The notes: generated by a model from the sequence alone, not told the origin. A DNA stretch of 64,000 nucleotides from Oceanobacillus halophilus (GCF_003628505.1 NZ_RBZP01000006.1:124001-188000), one strand, 5' to 3'; positions 7,089 to 17,089 are shown, counted from the stretch's first letter. Program-made: numbers and translations.

Positions 7089-9221
7089 CTAAATAATCTC
7101 TTTCAAATATCTTTCAAACTTCTCCTTTGATAAAGGTTTGCTAAAGTAAAAACCCTGTCCCTGTGGGCAAGAAACTTCACGTAATATACAAAGTTGCTCG
7201 TTTGTTTCGATTCCTTCTGCAATCACATTTAATTTTAGTTTTCCAGCAATATCTACAATTCCATTTACAATTGCTTGACTTTCCGGATTCAGATTAATAT
7301 CCCGTATGAAGATTGCATCTATTTTCAATGTATTTACTGGTAAATGTTTTAAGTATCCAAACGAACTATAACCTGTTCCAAAGTCATCAATAGATATAGC
7401 TACACCTAAATCTTTTATTTTTAGCAAAATCGTCTGAGCATTACTGATATTTGCAAAAGCACTTTCCGTTATTTCTAACTCCAGCCATTGTGCTTCCAAC
7501 CCTGTTTCTTCCAAAATAGCTTCTATCTTATCACTCAGATTCTTCTGGTATAGCTGTTTCGTAGAGAGATTTACAGATAACTGCTGTTTTGGATATCCTT
7601 GGTTCTGCCATTGTTTATTCTGTTTACACCCTTTACGCAAAATTAACTCCCCTAATTCCAGAATAAGTCCAGTTTCTTCTGCAATCGGTATAAACTTCCC
7701 AGGCGAAATTCTTCCCAGTTCAGGATGCACCCAACGAACCAACGCTTCCATTCCTATTATTTTTCCAGACTTAATATCAATTTTAGGTTGATAATCTAAT
7801 GTAAATTGATCCGATTCAATTGCCTTTTTCAATTCATTTTCTAACAGTATTCTCTCTAGCGAATTTTCCTCCATATTTTTATTAAAAAACAAATAATTAT
7901 TTCTTCCCTTTGCTTTCACTTCATCTGAAGCAATATTCGCCCGTTTTAATAACTCTTCCGGGCTCTTTGCATGGAAAGGATACATTGATATCCCAATGCT
8001 AGCAGTAATTGTATGGATCTCCTTGGCTAATGTGATTGGCTTCTGTATCTCAACCATTACCTTATCAGCAATCATAATTGCCTGTTCTTTTGATGTATTA
8101 ACCATAATGATAGCGAATTCATCTCCGCCAATTCTCGCAATAAAATCCTTTGGGTTTAGCATCATTTTTAAGCGATTAGCAATCTCTATTAATGCTATAT
8201 CCCCATTTTCATGCCCTAAAGAATCATTTATATTTTTAAATTTGTCTATATCCATATAAAGGACAGCTATTTTAACTTCATTGACTTTAGCATGGTAGAA
8301 TTCCTTGGTTACATGATTCATAAAATAGGATCGGTTAGGCAATTCGGTTAACGTATCGTGATGGGTTAAATGATAAATCATTTTCTCTGAATATTTTCTT
8401 TTCGTAATATCGCGAATTACAAGTACTAAATGGTCAATTTCATCTGATTGGCTAAAAATTGGACTAATATTTGCCTCGACATCTAAATAAGTTCCATCCT
8501 TCTTTTCCAATTGAAACTCCATCTCTCCGGAAGGCTTTTTTGTATTAAAAATCGAATTGACCATATATTGAACAGTCTCTTGATCTTCTTTATGTATCCA
8601 GGGAATAAATTTACTATGTTCTACTTCTTCTACCTGGTAATTCAATACATGGGAACATGAAGGTGTTACGTAAATGATATCTCCTTCCTTGTTAATGACT
8701 GTGATCACATCGGATGTATTTTCTGTTATCAGACGATAAGTTTCTTCACTTTTTCTGATCTGTTCTTCCATTTGTTTTCTTTTAGTTATGTCGTCTCGTA
8801 TCGAAACAAACTGAAAGGGCTTACCATTTTCATCAAGAAAAGGTACAATGGTCGTATCAAGCCATAGAATGGTGCCATCTTTTGCTATGTTGCGCAATTC
8901 ACCTCTCCATACATTGCCAGAATTAACAGTGTCCCACAAATTCTTATAGTAATCTCTCGAATGATGCCCTGAATTTAACATCCGATGATTTTGGCCAATT
9001 AACTCTTCCTTCGTATATTTCGAGATTTTGCAGAATTGACTATTAACATACAGAATATTCCCCTTATCATCTGTTATGGTAACAATTGCTGCTTGATCCA
9101 AAGCGTACCTTAAATCCGCAAGCTCTTGGATAACCTCTTCTAACTTAATTGTTTTATTTTCCTTTAATTCCTCTATATAGTGACTGCGTAATTCAATAAA
9201 ATTTGTTGTTGTTTTTCTCAC
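7089..9221 (-). CDS. PAS-PAS-GGDEF-EAL cyclic-di-GMP signalling protein
   Basis: Domain order in about 710 residues: a short N-terminal helix, PAS with PAC (about 40-150, ending DDITKRKQMEEQ), a second PAS/PAC (about 160-285, ending RDITKRKYSEK), GGDEF (about 290-450) and EAL (about 465-705). The cyclase signature is intact (IGGDEFAI). The phosphodiesterase has MEALVRW, SVNLST, DDFGTGYSS and AEGIET, so both activities may be present. There is no membrane segment, so sensing is cytosolic, probably redox or a small ligand through PAS. I choose GTG 9221 because GGGTGAT, complementary to the 16S end, lies 5 nt upstream; the ATG-like starts upstream have none. A c-di-GMP riboswitch also lies in this window at 63.2 kb. 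Confidence 0.92.
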   Translation of the reverse strand: MRKTTTNFIELRSHYIEELKENKTIKLEEVIQELADLRYALDQAAIVTITDDKGNILYVNSQFCKISKYTKEELIGQNHRMLNSGHHSRDYYKNLWDTVNSGNVWRGELRNIAKDGTILWLDTTIVPFLDENGKPFQFVSIRDDITKRKQMEEQIRKSEETYRLITENTSDVITVINKEGDIIYVTPSCSHVLNYQVEEVEHSKFIPWIHKEDQETVQYMVNSIFNTKKPSGEMEFQLEKKDGTYLDVEANISPIFSQSDEIDHLVLVIRDITKRKYSEKMIYHLTHHDTLTELPNRSYFMNHVTKEFYHAKVNEVKIAVLYMDIDKFKNINDSLGHENGDIALIEIANRLKMMLNPKDFIARIGGDEFAIIMVNTSKEQAIMIADKVMVEIQKPITLAKEIHTITASIGISMYPFHAKSPEELLKRANIASDEVKAKGRNNYLFFNKNMEENSLERILLENELKKAIESDQFTLDYQPKIDIKSGKIIGMEALVRWVHPELGRISPGKFIPIAEETGLILELGELILRKGCKQNKQWQNQGYPKQQLSVNLSTKQLYQKNLSDKIEAILEETGLEAQWLELEITESAFANISNAQTILLKIKDLGVAISIDDFGTGYSSFGYLKHLPVNTLKIDAIFIRDINLNPESQAIVNGIVDIAGKLKLNVIAEGIETNEQLCILREVSCPQGQGFYFSKPLSKEKFERYLKEII

Positions 9222-9365
9222 CTGTATCACCCAAATATAGCAGATTTTATCCCAAAAATAATTCAAAATTATATAGTACCATTTTACCATGAACATGTGA
9301 GAAACTATACTAATGTTATAGAATATCCTTTAGTTACTAGGAAATTGTCAAGTATTATTCACATT

Positions 9366-9397
9366 AAAAAGGCTCCCGAATAAATCCGAGAGTCTTA
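9366..9397 (-). terminator. Terminator after argH
   Basis: The minus strand reads GACTCTCG, an 8-nt loop, CGGGAGCC, then TTTTT. The stem is imperfect (one mismatch and one G-U pair). Confidence 0.65.
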
Positions 9398-9407
9398 AAC
9401 TAAATCA

Positions 9408-10823
9408 TTAGCTATGAACTTTACTTGCATGAGTCTCTACCCAGTCTTCGCTAACTTTAATAAAATCTAGTGCTTTTTCTATTTGCTCTTCTACTCTATT
9501 TTTCGCCGTTCCACCAGCTACATCCCTTGCGTTAACAACCGTCTCTGGTGTGATTGCTTCAAAAATATCTTCTTCAATTAAGTCAGAGTAGGACTGGAAT
9601 TCCTCTAGTGTTAAATCTAGTAAGTATTTATTATTATTTATGCAATGGAGTACTACTTGACCAACAACAGCATGAGATTCTCTAAATGGCATTCCTTTGC
9701 CAACTAGGTAGTCCGCTAAATCCGTCGCATTGGAAAAGTCTTCTCTTACTGCACTGTACATATTTTCTTTCTTTACCTGCATTGACTCAACCATTGGAGC
9801 GAATAATGCAAGCGCACCTTTTAGCGTTTCGACCGTATCAAACATGCCTTCTTTATCTTCCTGCATATCTTTATTATAGGCTAGTGGCAAACCTTTTAGC
9901 GTAGTAAGCATTCCCATTAAATGGCCATATACACGGCCAGTCTTTCCACGAACTAGCTCTGCTACATCTGGGTTTTTCTTCTGTGGCATCATGCTACTTC
10001 CTGTCGAAAAAGCATCATCTAGTTCCACAAAATTAAACTCGGCACTAGACCATTGGACAATTTCTTCACAAAGTCGGGATAGATGTGTTGATATAAGTGA
10101 AGCGTTAGCTAAAAACTCCACGACAAAATCACGATCACTAACAGCGTCTAGGCTGTTCTCACAAATCCCATCAAATCCTAATTGTTCTGCCACAAAATCA
10201 CGATCAATTGGGAAAGTTGTTCCAGCTAGCGCACCAGCTCCTAGTGGGGATTTATTCACTCGTTTCCAACTGTCTGTAATACGTTCCACATCTCGTTGGA
10301 ACATAAATACATATGCCATCATATGATGTCCAAAAAGTACTGGTTGTGCCCGCTGCAAATGAGTGTATCCAGGCATCACCGTATCCAAGTTTAATTTTGC
10401 TTGATTCAATAGGGACTGTTGCACCTTTACCAGAAGCTCCGTGAGATCCAACAGAGCTTCTCGCAAGTATAGTCGCATATCCAATGCCACTTGATCATTT
10501 CTACTCCTGCCAGTATGCAGTTTCCCACCTACTGGTCCAACTTCTTCAATTAAAAGTTTCTCGACATTCATATGAATATCTTCATTTTCAGCAGATAACT
10601 CTGCTTCTCCACTTTCAATTTTAGCAGCGACTATCTTTAAACCTTCTGCGATCTTATCCGCATCCTCTGCTGGAATAATCCCGCAAACCTTCAGCATTTC
10701 TACATGGGCAAGACTACCTTGGATATCATATTTTGCTAATTTCTTATCAAAATAGATGGATGCAGTATACTCATCTACTAGTTCATTTGTTGGCTTCGTA
10801 AATCGCCCACCCCATAGTTTCAC
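9408..10823 (-). CDS. argH: Argininosuccinate lyase
   Basis: This cytoplasmic enzyme splits argininosuccinate into arginine and fumarate, the last step of arginine synthesis. The 471-residue protein has the fumarase/aspartase-superfamily signature [12 protein letters not shown] near residue 280, the [10 protein letters not shown] substrate loop near 110, and the YTHLQRAQP segment near 155. Length is normal. The start is GTG, and its first bases overlap the argG stop by 4 nt (GTGA), so the two genes are translationally coupled. A terminator follows. Confidence 0.97.
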   Translation of the reverse strand: MKLWGGRFTKPTNELVDEYTASIYFDKKLAKYDIQGSLAHVEMLKVCGIIPAEDADKIAEGLKIVAAKIESGEAELSAENEDIHMNVEKLLIEEVGPVGGKLHTGRSRNDQVALDMRLYLREALLDLTELLVKVQQSLLNQAKLNLDTVMPGYTHLQRAQPVLFGHHMMAYVFMFQRDVERITDSWKRVNKSPLGAGALAGTTFPIDRDFVAEQLGFDGICENSLDAVSDRDFVVEFLANASLISTHLSRLCEEIVQWSSAEFNFVELDDAFSTGSSMMPQKKNPDVAELVRGKTGRVYGHLMGMLTTLKGLPLAYNKDMQEDKEGMFDTVETLKGALALFAPMVESMQVKKENMYSAVREDFSNATDLADYLVGKGMPFRESHAVVGQVVLHCINNNKYLLDLTLEEFQSYSDLIEEDIFEAITPETVVNARDVAGGTAKNRVEEQIEKALDFIKVSEDWVETHASKVHS

Positions 10824-12073
10824 GGCTTAACAGCTTCCTTTACTTCTAGTTTTACTTTCTCAGTTGACTTGTCTTTAACATGTGTTTTATTCACGGATGC
10901 ATGTACCTTTGTAGGCAATCCCCATAGTTTAATAAATCCTAATGCAGCTTCATGGTCAAACGCATCATCTTTATTATAAGTAGCCAAGTCAAAATCGTAT
11001 AAAGAATTGGCAGATTCACGACCTATTACTTGAGCATGACCTTTATAAAGTTTTAATTTCACCGTACCATTCACATGTTCTTGTGTCTCCTTAATAAATG
11101 CCTGCAGCGCAGAAGTTAATGGTGAGTACCATTGACCATAATAAACGGCTTGTGCGAATTTTTGTTCTACCGTTGGCTTAAATTCTGCCACTTCTCTAGG
11201 TAATGTTAAAGCTTCTAATTCTTGGTGTGCTGCAATTAACGTCATAGCAGCTGGTGCTTCATAAATTTCACGTGATTTTATTCCTACTAGACGGTTTTCC
11301 ACATGATCAATTCGCCCAACACCATGTTTCCCGGCAATTTCATTTAATTGTAAAATTAACTGATCTAATGGAAGTGCCTTTCCGTCCAGTGATACTGGTT
11401 TTCCTTTTTCAAATGTAATCTGAACCACTTGTGGTGCATCTGGTGCATCTATAGGATCTTGCGTTAGATCAAAGGCTTCTTTTGGTGCTTCCGCCCATGG
11501 GTCTTCCAAAACACCACATTCATTACTACGCCCCCATAGATTTTGGTCAATACTAAACGGATTATCTAAATCGATTGGAATCGGGATACCATTGGCTTTT
11601 GCATATTCGATTTCTTCTTCACGAGACATTGCCCATTCACGAACTGGAGCAACAATTTTCAAATCAGGATTTAATGCGGTGAAAGAAACATCAAAACGAA
11701 CTTGGTCATTTCCTTTTCCTGTACACCCGTGTGCAACAGCAACCGCACCTTCTTCTTCCGCAATATCCACTAAAATCTTAGAAATCAACGGACGTGATAA
11801 GGCTGAAATTAATGGATATTTTCCTTCATATAATAAATTAGCTTGTAAAGCAGGCAATACAAAATCATCTGCATATAGTTGTTTTGCGTCTACAACGTAA
11901 GACTTAATGGCGCCTACATCAATAGCCTTTTTCTTTACAAAATCTAAATCTTTTCCTTCACCGACATCAAGTGCCACTGCGATAACATCGTAATTGTATT
12001 TATCTTGTAACCATTTAATTGCTACCGAAGTATCCAGTCCCCCAGAATATGCTAAAACAATTTTATCCTTCAT
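10820..12073 (-). CDS. argG: Argininosuccinate synthase
   Basis: It condenses citrulline and aspartate with ATP to argininosuccinate in the cytoplasm. The N-type ATP-pyrophosphatase loop [11 protein letters not shown] is at residues 7-17, and [15 protein letters not shown] lies near residue 115. The 417-residue length is slightly longer than the usual 400 because of a Lys-rich C-terminal tail. The start is ATG 12073 with GAGAGGGG about 9 nt upstream. It is first in a two-gene operon with argH; carbamoyl-phosphate and ornithine genes are elsewhere. Transcription is probably repressed by an ArgR/AhrC-type regulator through the palindrome at 12107-12140. Confidence 0.97.
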   Translation of the reverse strand: MKDKIVLAYSGGLDTSVAIKWLQDKYNYDVIAVALDVGEGKDLDFVKKKAIDVGAIKSYVVDAKQLYADDFVLPALQANLLYEGKYPLISALSRPLISKILVDIAEEEGAVAVAHGCTGKGNDQVRFDVSFTALNPDLKIVAPVREWAMSREEEIEYAKANGIPIPIDLDNPFSIDQNLWGRSNECGVLEDPWAEAPKEAFDLTQDPIDAPDAPQVVQITFEKGKPVSLDGKALPLDQLILQLNEIAGKHGVGRIDHVENRLVGIKSREIYEAPAAMTLIAAHQELEALTLPREVAEFKPTVEQKFAQAVYYGQWYSPLTSALQAFIKETQEHVNGTVKLKLYKGHAQVIGRESANSLYDFDLATYNKDDAFDHEAALGFIKLWGLPTKVHASVNKTHVKDKSTEKVKLEVKEAVKP

Positions 12074-12106
12074 CAAAAAATACCCCTCTCAAATATGTGC
12101 TGTTAA

Positions 12107-12141
12107 TGAATTATTATGCATCATTATGCATAATAATTCAA
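12107..12141 (-). promoter_or_regulatory. argGH promoter overlapped by ArgR-type palindromic operator
   Basis: TGAATTATTATGCAT and its exact reverse complement are separated by CATT, giving a 34-bp palindrome (12107-12140). Each arm resembles half of an ARG box (TGAATnnnnATTCA-like). On the minus strand the same bases contain TTGAAT (-35, 12141-12136), a 17-bp spacer and CATAAT (-10, 12118-12113), so a bound repressor would cover both promoter elements. Confidence 0.8.
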
Positions 12142-12250
12142 GTGGTTTTTTAAATTTTTTATTTATTTTTTGTTTTTGGATAAAACAGGGGATTATTAAC
12201 TAAACTTTCTTTATATACAAACTACCAAATGTCCATTCAAAAAGGAATAA

Positions 12251-12284
12251 AAAAAGCATGGATTCTTTATAGTCCATGCTTTTT
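12251..12284. terminator. Terminator hairpin after yhfK
   Basis: AAAAAGCATGGA and TCCATGCTTTTT form a perfect 12-bp stem with a 10-nt loop. The T-runs on both strands allow bidirectional use. Confidence 0.8.
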
Positions 12285-12301
12285 AACAAATACATTAAAT
12301 A

Positions 12302-12949
12302 TTATATACTCTTCAATGCCTCTTCTACCGAGTTCTCTCCTGATATTAAATCGAAGGAACGTTTATAGGTATTTTCTTTATTTAATGCCGATACAACAAC
12401 TCTTGCTACATCTTCACGTGGGATGGTTCCTGCTTCTAAGTTTTCTGCGGCTTTTACTTGGCCTGTTCCAGGTTCATTTAATAATCCTCCTGGGCGAACG
12501 ATGGTGTAATTTAATTCACTAGCAACAAGCAGACGGTCTGCATAGTGCTTGGCTACCATGTATGGCTTGATTGGACTATCTTTCCAACTTTCTCTATCAT
12601 GAGCTTGGAAGGCACTTACCATGACAAAGCGTTTAGCACCGGCCTTTTCAGCAGCCTCTACAGATTTCACAGCACCATCTAAGTCCACAAGTAATGTTTT
12701 GTCTGGACCAGTTTTTCCACCAGAACCTGCAGAAAATATAACTGCATCACAACCATTCATCGCTTCAGCAATTTCGGCTACACTTCCTTCTAAATTCGCC
12801 ACTACCGCTTCTACACCAGATTTTTTTAGCTCCTGTGCTTGTTCTTCACTTCGAACCATAGCCCTTAATGTATGTTCTTTACTGTCTTTTAGTAATTGCA
12901 CGACATGTTTTCCAATTTGTCCATTGGCACCAATTAATAATACCTTCAT
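12302..12949 (-). CDS. yhfK: NAD(P)-binding atypical SDR, YhfK type
   Basis: The 215-residue protein has a Rossmann motif GANGQIGKHV (residues 7-16), an acidic/NADP-binding region after strand 2, and PYMVAKHYADRLL with the Tyr-x3-Lys-type pair of extended SDRs. IVRPGGLLNEPG follows, as in the NmrA-like/SDR_a5 group that includes B. subtilis YhfK. Substrate is unknown; such proteins may be reductases or redox sensors in the cytosol. It stands alone between the argGH operon and the P-type ATPase gene. Confidence 0.85.
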   Translation of the reverse strand: MKVLLIGANGQIGKHVVQLLKDSKEHTLRAMVRSEEQAQELKKSGVEAVVANLEGSVAEIAEAMNGCDAVIFSAGSGGKTGPDKTLLVDLDGAVKSVEAAEKAGAKRFVMVSAFQAHDRESWKDSPIKPYMVAKHYADRLLVASELNYTIVRPGGLLNEPGTGQVKAAENLEAGTIPREDVARVVVSALNKENTYKRSFDLISGENSVEEALKSI

Positions 12950-13002
12950 CTTGCAAAACGGCCCCCTTCTTACCCTTGATATAAAGTTATTGTTTCAAAA
13001 AG

Positions 13003-13030
13003 GTGAGCAAGTATCAAAATACTTGCTCAC
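13003..13030 (-). terminator. Terminator after the P-type ATPase gene
   Basis: GTGAGCAAGTAT and its exact reverse complement surround a 4-nt loop. On the minus strand CTTTTTG follows. Confidence 0.75.
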
Positions 13031-13035
13031 TAATA

Positions 13036-15681
13036 TTATTTGTCAAAACGTTTGGAAATGACTTTTATAATCTCCATTAAGACAACGGAAGCTACAGCTA
13101 TTCCCGTCGCAATCAGCCATTCATTAAATCCAAAGTCGGCTGGTATAGAGAATACATCACGTGCAAATGGAAGAATTGTCAATCCATACAGTAAGAAGCC
13201 AACCGCGACTGCACCTAATACATATTTATTTCGGAAAAACCCAGCACCAATGACTGTCTGTGAGTTCGAACGTGCAGCAAAGGTTTGCAATGTCCTTGAT
13301 AAAATAAGTGTAGTAAAGGCCATTGCAACACCCATTTCGGTAGAATATCCAAAACCAATGTACATGGAAATAATAACCGCAATTCCGATTAATAATCCAC
13401 GTGTGATAATGGCTCTCATCGTTCCACCGGCAAACAAGCCTTCATCAATTTTACGTGGTTTACGGGACATAATGTCTGGTTCCCGCTTTTCCATTCCTAG
13501 TGCTATAGCCGGAAGAGAATCATTCACCAAGTTAATAAAAAGCAGCTGCAAGGCTGTAAAAGGATTAGGCAAGCCAAAAATCACGGCATATAGAATGGCT
13601 ATAATCGCCCCTAAATTCCCAGCAAACAAGTAGCTTATTGCTTTTTTAATATTATCGTATACCGTTCTCCCAACACCCACTGCATTAACAATAGAAACAA
13701 AATTATCATCGGTTAGAATCATCGCGGATGCATCTTTTGCCACATCTGTACCGCTACCCATAGCAACACCAATATCTGCTTGTTTTAAGGCTGGTGCATC
13801 ATTGACTCCATCACCAGTCATAGAAGTTACTTTATCTTTTCGTTGCCATGCTCGGACGATGCGTATTTTATTCTCTGGTGATACACGTGCATAAACGGAG
13901 ATGTGCTCTAATTTTTCAGTAAGTTCCTCGTCACTTAAATCATCCAATTCTTGACCAGTTAGTGCAATATCGCCTTCTTCCATTAATCCGATATCACGAC
14001 CAATAGCTTGGGCAGTTGTTTTATGATCTCCTGTAATCATTACCGTCTTAATCCCAGCTTTTTTCGCTTCTTCAATCGATGCATACACTTCTTCGCGAGG
14101 AGGATCTATCATTGCAGTTAGTCCCACTAGTACAAGGTCTCGTTCATCTTTTTCATCAATCGTCTTTTTTTCATTAGCTAAGCGCTTATAACCGTATGCT
14201 AATACTCGTAATGCCTGTTTAGAAAACTCTTCATTGGCAGATTCAAATTTGTTTCGTAATTCATCAGTAATTGGTACTTCTTTTCCATACTGAAATACGT
14301 AACCAGCTCGATTAAACATTACATCTGGTCCACCTTTGGTAAGCATGACTCGTTCCTTATCAATGGTATGAACTGTTGACATTAGCTTACGATCGGAGTC
14401 AAATGGCAGTTCCGCTTCTCTAGGGTACATATCACGAATCTCATCGTAGTCTTTATTATTTTTATTTGCAAAATTAATTAAAGCAACCTCAGTTGGATCA
14501 CCAACTTCTTTCTGTTCATTGTTAATATACGAATCATTACAAAGCACCATAATATTAACAAGCATCTTTTCGACCTTGTCCCAATCTTCCGGATTATCTG
14601 GTAATGCTTCATGATCGTCACCTGGAACGAAATAATCAGTAACCGTCATTTTATTTTGCGTTAAGGTTCCTGTTTTATCTGTACAGATGACACTTGCCGA
14701 GCCTAATGTCTCCACTGCAGGTAATTTTCGAATAATAGCATGTTCTTTAGCCATTTTATTCGTACCAACAGAAAGAACGATCGTCACAATTGCCGATAAA
14801 GCTTCCGGAATAGCTGCCACAGCTACCGCTACGGCAAACATTAATGCTTCTAATATGGCAGATGTAGTATCTACCGTTTCGTCTCCTAACCAAATACGAG
14901 CCGCTTGAATAGCAAAAATCAGTATACTAAGAATTAAGATAGCTACTCCAAGCTTTTTACTAAAGGCTTCCAATTTACGTTGGAGTGGTGTTTGTTTTTC
15001 TTCAGCAGTGGAAATAAGGTTTGCTATTTTCCCTATTTCTGTATCTTCGGCGGTTCCAGTAACGACAAATGTACCTCGTCCATAAACAACTAATGAACTA
15101 CTGAAAACCATGTTAACTCGATCACCTAAAGCTTCTTCATTCTTTATGGTTTCTATGTTTTTTTCTACTGCTTCCGATTCACCGGTCAACATACCTTCAT
15201 TTACTTTTAAAGAGCCACTTTCCAGCACACGACCGTCAGCCGGAATATAATCTCCCGCCTCGAGTAAAACAATATCACCTTTTACTAGTTCCCGCGCCTC
15301 TATAGTCTGGTTAGTTCCATCACGAATTACTTTTGCTTCTGGTGCAGACATATCTCGTAGCGCATCTAGAGAACTTTCTGCTTTTTTCGTTTGAACAACA
15401 CTAATAACGGAATTTAATATAAGTACGATGAAGATAATAATTGACTCGACTACTTCACCTAAAATTAACTGGACACCTGCAGCAACTAATAATACGACCA
15501 CCATCGGGTCTTTAAACGTTTCTAGGAAAAGCTTCCATGTAGGAACCTTCTCTTTATCTGCAATTTCGTTGTATCCATCTCTTTCCAGACGTTTTTTAGC
15601 TTCCTCTTTTGTTAATCCATTTTTTTCAGTAGATTCAACAGATTTCAGTACATCATCGGTACTTTGGCGATAGTACTCCAT
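13036..15681 (-). CDS. P-type cation-transporting ATPase (Ca2+/Mn2+, type II)
   Basis: The 881-residue protein has the full P-type layout: an N-terminal cation ATPase domain, four helices, an actuator domain with TGES at 166-169, PEAL in helix 4 (292-295), the phosphorylation motif DKTGTLT with Asp335, MTGDGVNDAPAL in the hinge, and six C-terminal helices. IPEAL instead of the SERCA PEGL resembles Listeria LMCA1-type pumps (from memory). It should export divalent cations from the cytoplasm. A yybP-ykoY manganese riboswitch lies 5' on the same strand, so Mn2+ export is the likely main or shared role. The ATG has GAAGGAG upstream. A 21-bp-period repeat array lies between riboswitch and gene. 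Confidence 0.93.
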   Translation of the reverse strand: MEYYRQSTDDVLKSVESTEKNGLTKEEAKKRLERDGYNEIADKEKVPTWKLFLETFKDPMVVVLLVAAGVQLILGEVVESIIIFIVLILNSVISVVQTKKAESSLDALRDMSAPEAKVIRDGTNQTIEARELVKGDIVLLEAGDYIPADGRVLESGSLKVNEGMLTGESEAVEKNIETIKNEEALGDRVNMVFSSSLVVYGRGTFVVTGTAEDTEIGKIANLISTAEEKQTPLQRKLEAFSKKLGVAILILSILIFAIQAARIWLGDETVDTTSAILEALMFAVAVAVAAIPEALSAIVTIVLSVGTNKMAKEHAIIRKLPAVETLGSASVICTDKTGTLTQNKMTVTDYFVPGDDHEALPDNPEDWDKVEKMLVNIMVLCNDSYINNEQKEVGDPTEVALINFANKNNKDYDEIRDMYPREAELPFDSDRKLMSTVHTIDKERVMLTKGGPDVMFNRAGYVFQYGKEVPITDELRNKFESANEEFSKQALRVLAYGYKRLANEKKTIDEKDERDLVLVGLTAMIDPPREEVYASIEEAKKAGIKTVMITGDHKTTAQAIGRDIGLMEEGDIALTGQELDDLSDEELTEKLEHISVYARVSPENKIRIVRAWQRKDKVTSMTGDGVNDAPALKQADIGVAMGSGTDVAKDASAMILTDDNFVSIVNAVGVGRTVYDNIKKAISYLFAGNLGAIIAILYAVIFGLPNPFTALQLLFINLVNDSLPAIALGMEKREPDIMSRKPRKIDEGLFAGGTMRAIITRGLLIGIAVIISMYIGFGYSTEMGVAMAFTTLILSRTLQTFAARSNSQTVIGAGFFRNKYVLGAVAVGFLLYGLTILPFARDVFSIPADFGFNEWLIATGIAVASVVLMEIIKVISKRFDK

Positions 15682-15764
15682 TAAACCACTCCTTCCATTC
15701 TGAATTTAAGGGAGATTAGACCCTTCGTTGTTGCACGAGATTGCCTTCTGGTTCTGCGATATTG

Positions 15765-15905
15765 TTTGCTCGATTCCCACGGTTTGTTGATCGAATTGAA
15801 GACTATCTCACTCGATTTTTGAGCTACTTCGATCGAATTAGTCATTACCTCGCTCGATATTGAGATTATTCGATCGAATTGGTAGCTATCTCGCTCGATT
15901 TTTGA
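15765..15905. repeat. 21-bp-period degenerate tandem array, array I (7 units)
   Basis: TCGA cores occur at 15770, 15791, 15812, 15833, 15854, 15874 and 15895, a period of 21 bp with one 20-bp step. Units alternate between a GATCGAATT form and a CTCGATTTTTGAG form, many with CTATC or a similar 5' part. The array lies in the leader of the P-type ATPase gene, after the riboswitch terminator. Confidence 0.8.
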
Positions 15906-15917
15906 GACTATGTCATG

Positions 15918-16068
15918 AAAAAAGCGAGACCTCTACCGCATGGGCAAAGGTCTCGCTTAACAATTTCTTGTCAATAAAGCCGATGATTTTCATCATGTAA
16001 TGACGACTTTATTTTGGAGCAATTAATTCACTCCAACGCTACTCCCCTTTGACATTAGTCAAAGTTAT
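15918..16068 (-). ncRNA. yybP-ykoY (manganese) riboswitch with terminator
   Basis: The minus strand carries the hallmark pieces of this class: TCAAAGGGGAGTAGCG (near 16055-16037), then AAAGTCGTCATTACATGATG and AATCATCGGCTTTATTGACA. TGTCAA and TTGACA can close the outer P1 helix. A terminator follows: AAGCGAGACCT, a 16-nt loop, then AGGTCTCGCTT and TTT (15959-15920). In this class Mn2+ binding promotes expression of exporters or P-type ATPases, matching the downstream gene. The call rests on motif recall, not a covariance-model search. Confidence 0.88.
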
Positions 16069-16427
16069 CTTCTACATGTAGTTTATCACACCTCACCCAA
16101 ACTATTCAATTTTAAATTCCATATTTTGGTACTTATTGTTCCATTCTCTACCTACTAACATTTAATTAGTATTCACACTTTTTCTCACATTATTTCTTTA
16201 TATTTAAGATACTTTGTTCACTTTATTTTTTTGTTGATACTCCTACAATCATCTTGGTTACAAATGTTATTTATGATAAAGTTAAGTTAGGAATTTTCTG
16301 TCATAGGTTATATAGAATAGATGTTTGTGTATTTATTTTTTCCCTAACTCTGGATAACATAACCGTAAAGAACGATGGTAAGTTCTTTCTTGTCATAAAA
16401 CAAAACATGAATTCAGGTGTTATTATT

Positions 16428-16958
16428 ATGTCACTTGTGTTTAAAAACCGTGAAGTAGTTATTCAAGTCCTTCAATTCAGTCTTATCGGAGGATTGAATG
16501 CGTTAATTGATATTGGTTCTTTAAATTTGCTTTTGCTCTTTTGGCCAACTGAAAACAGCTTATTTTTACTTCTTTTTAATACAATTGCATATCTTTTAGC
16601 AATTACCAACAGTTATATTTGGAATTCAAATTGGACCTTTCGTAAAACATCTTCCAAAAACAGAAAGGAAGCAGTTTATTTTCTGATTCAAGCACTTGCT
16701 AGCTTGATTATTAGTAATATTGTCTTTGTAGGAGGTGCCTTCTTACTAGCAATTTTAGCAATACCTACAATTGCCGAACAAAATATTGCTAAAGGCTCCG
16801 CGATGATTATCTCATCTGCAGCCAGTTTTATATTTATGAGGTACTTTGTATTTAAAAAGCATCGAAAACCAGTAAAAATTAAAAAGGTTAGCATAAACCG
16901 GTATCACCCTGCTATTCTTCAAGTAAAAAAAGGAAAATTAGACACCTACAGAAGATAA
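16428..16958 (+). CDS. GtrA-like membrane protein
   Basis: The 176-residue protein has four predicted membrane helices. Its start FSLIGGLNALIDIGSLNLLL and the NSYIWNSNWTF segment after helix 2 are typical of the GtrA family (lipid-linked sugar flippase-like or wall-polysaccharide proteins). It probably helps move or glycosylate a lipid-linked cell-envelope sugar. A basic tail follows the last helix. ATG 16428 gives the family's normal N-terminus; the longer reading frame from 16254 would add about 58 unrelated residues. No glycosyltransferase gene is adjacent. Confidence 0.8.
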   Translation: MSLVFKNREVVIQVLQFSLIGGLNALIDIGSLNLLLLFWPTENSLFLLLFNTIAYLLAITNSYIWNSNWTFRKTSSKNRKEAVYFLIQALASLIISNIVFVGGAFLLAILAIPTIAEQNIAKGSAMIISSAASFIFMRYFVFKKHRKPVKIKKVSINRYHPAILQVKKGKLDTYRR

Positions 16959-16972
16959 ATATTAGATAAAAC

Positions 16973-17013
16973 AACTAGCACATTTGCTTTTCTTTGGAGC
17001 AAATGTGCTAGTT
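16973..17013 (+). terminator. Terminator after the GtrA gene
   Basis: AACTAGCACATTTGC and its exact reverse complement form a 15-bp stem with an 11-nt loop, followed by TTCCTTT. Confidence 0.8.
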
Positions 17014-17089
17014 TTCCTTTCAACGTACATTAACATTTCGGCTACGTCCGAACTCCTATATGATAAACTTAATACGTCACAAGACGACA

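Noticed and set aside
6859-7092. 77-codon frame after the YutJ-like gene
   Set aside because: It starts within the terminator T-run and lacks an RBS. A shorter frame in another phase (7022-7081) has a better start and is reported instead.
12077-12301. T-box or riboswitch in the argG leader
   Set aside because: Only the palindromic operator and promoter are visible; no T-box core sequence or aptamer.
13040-13633. 197-codon frame antisense to the P-type ATPase gene
   Set aside because: Shadow of the well-conserved ATPase C-terminal domain.
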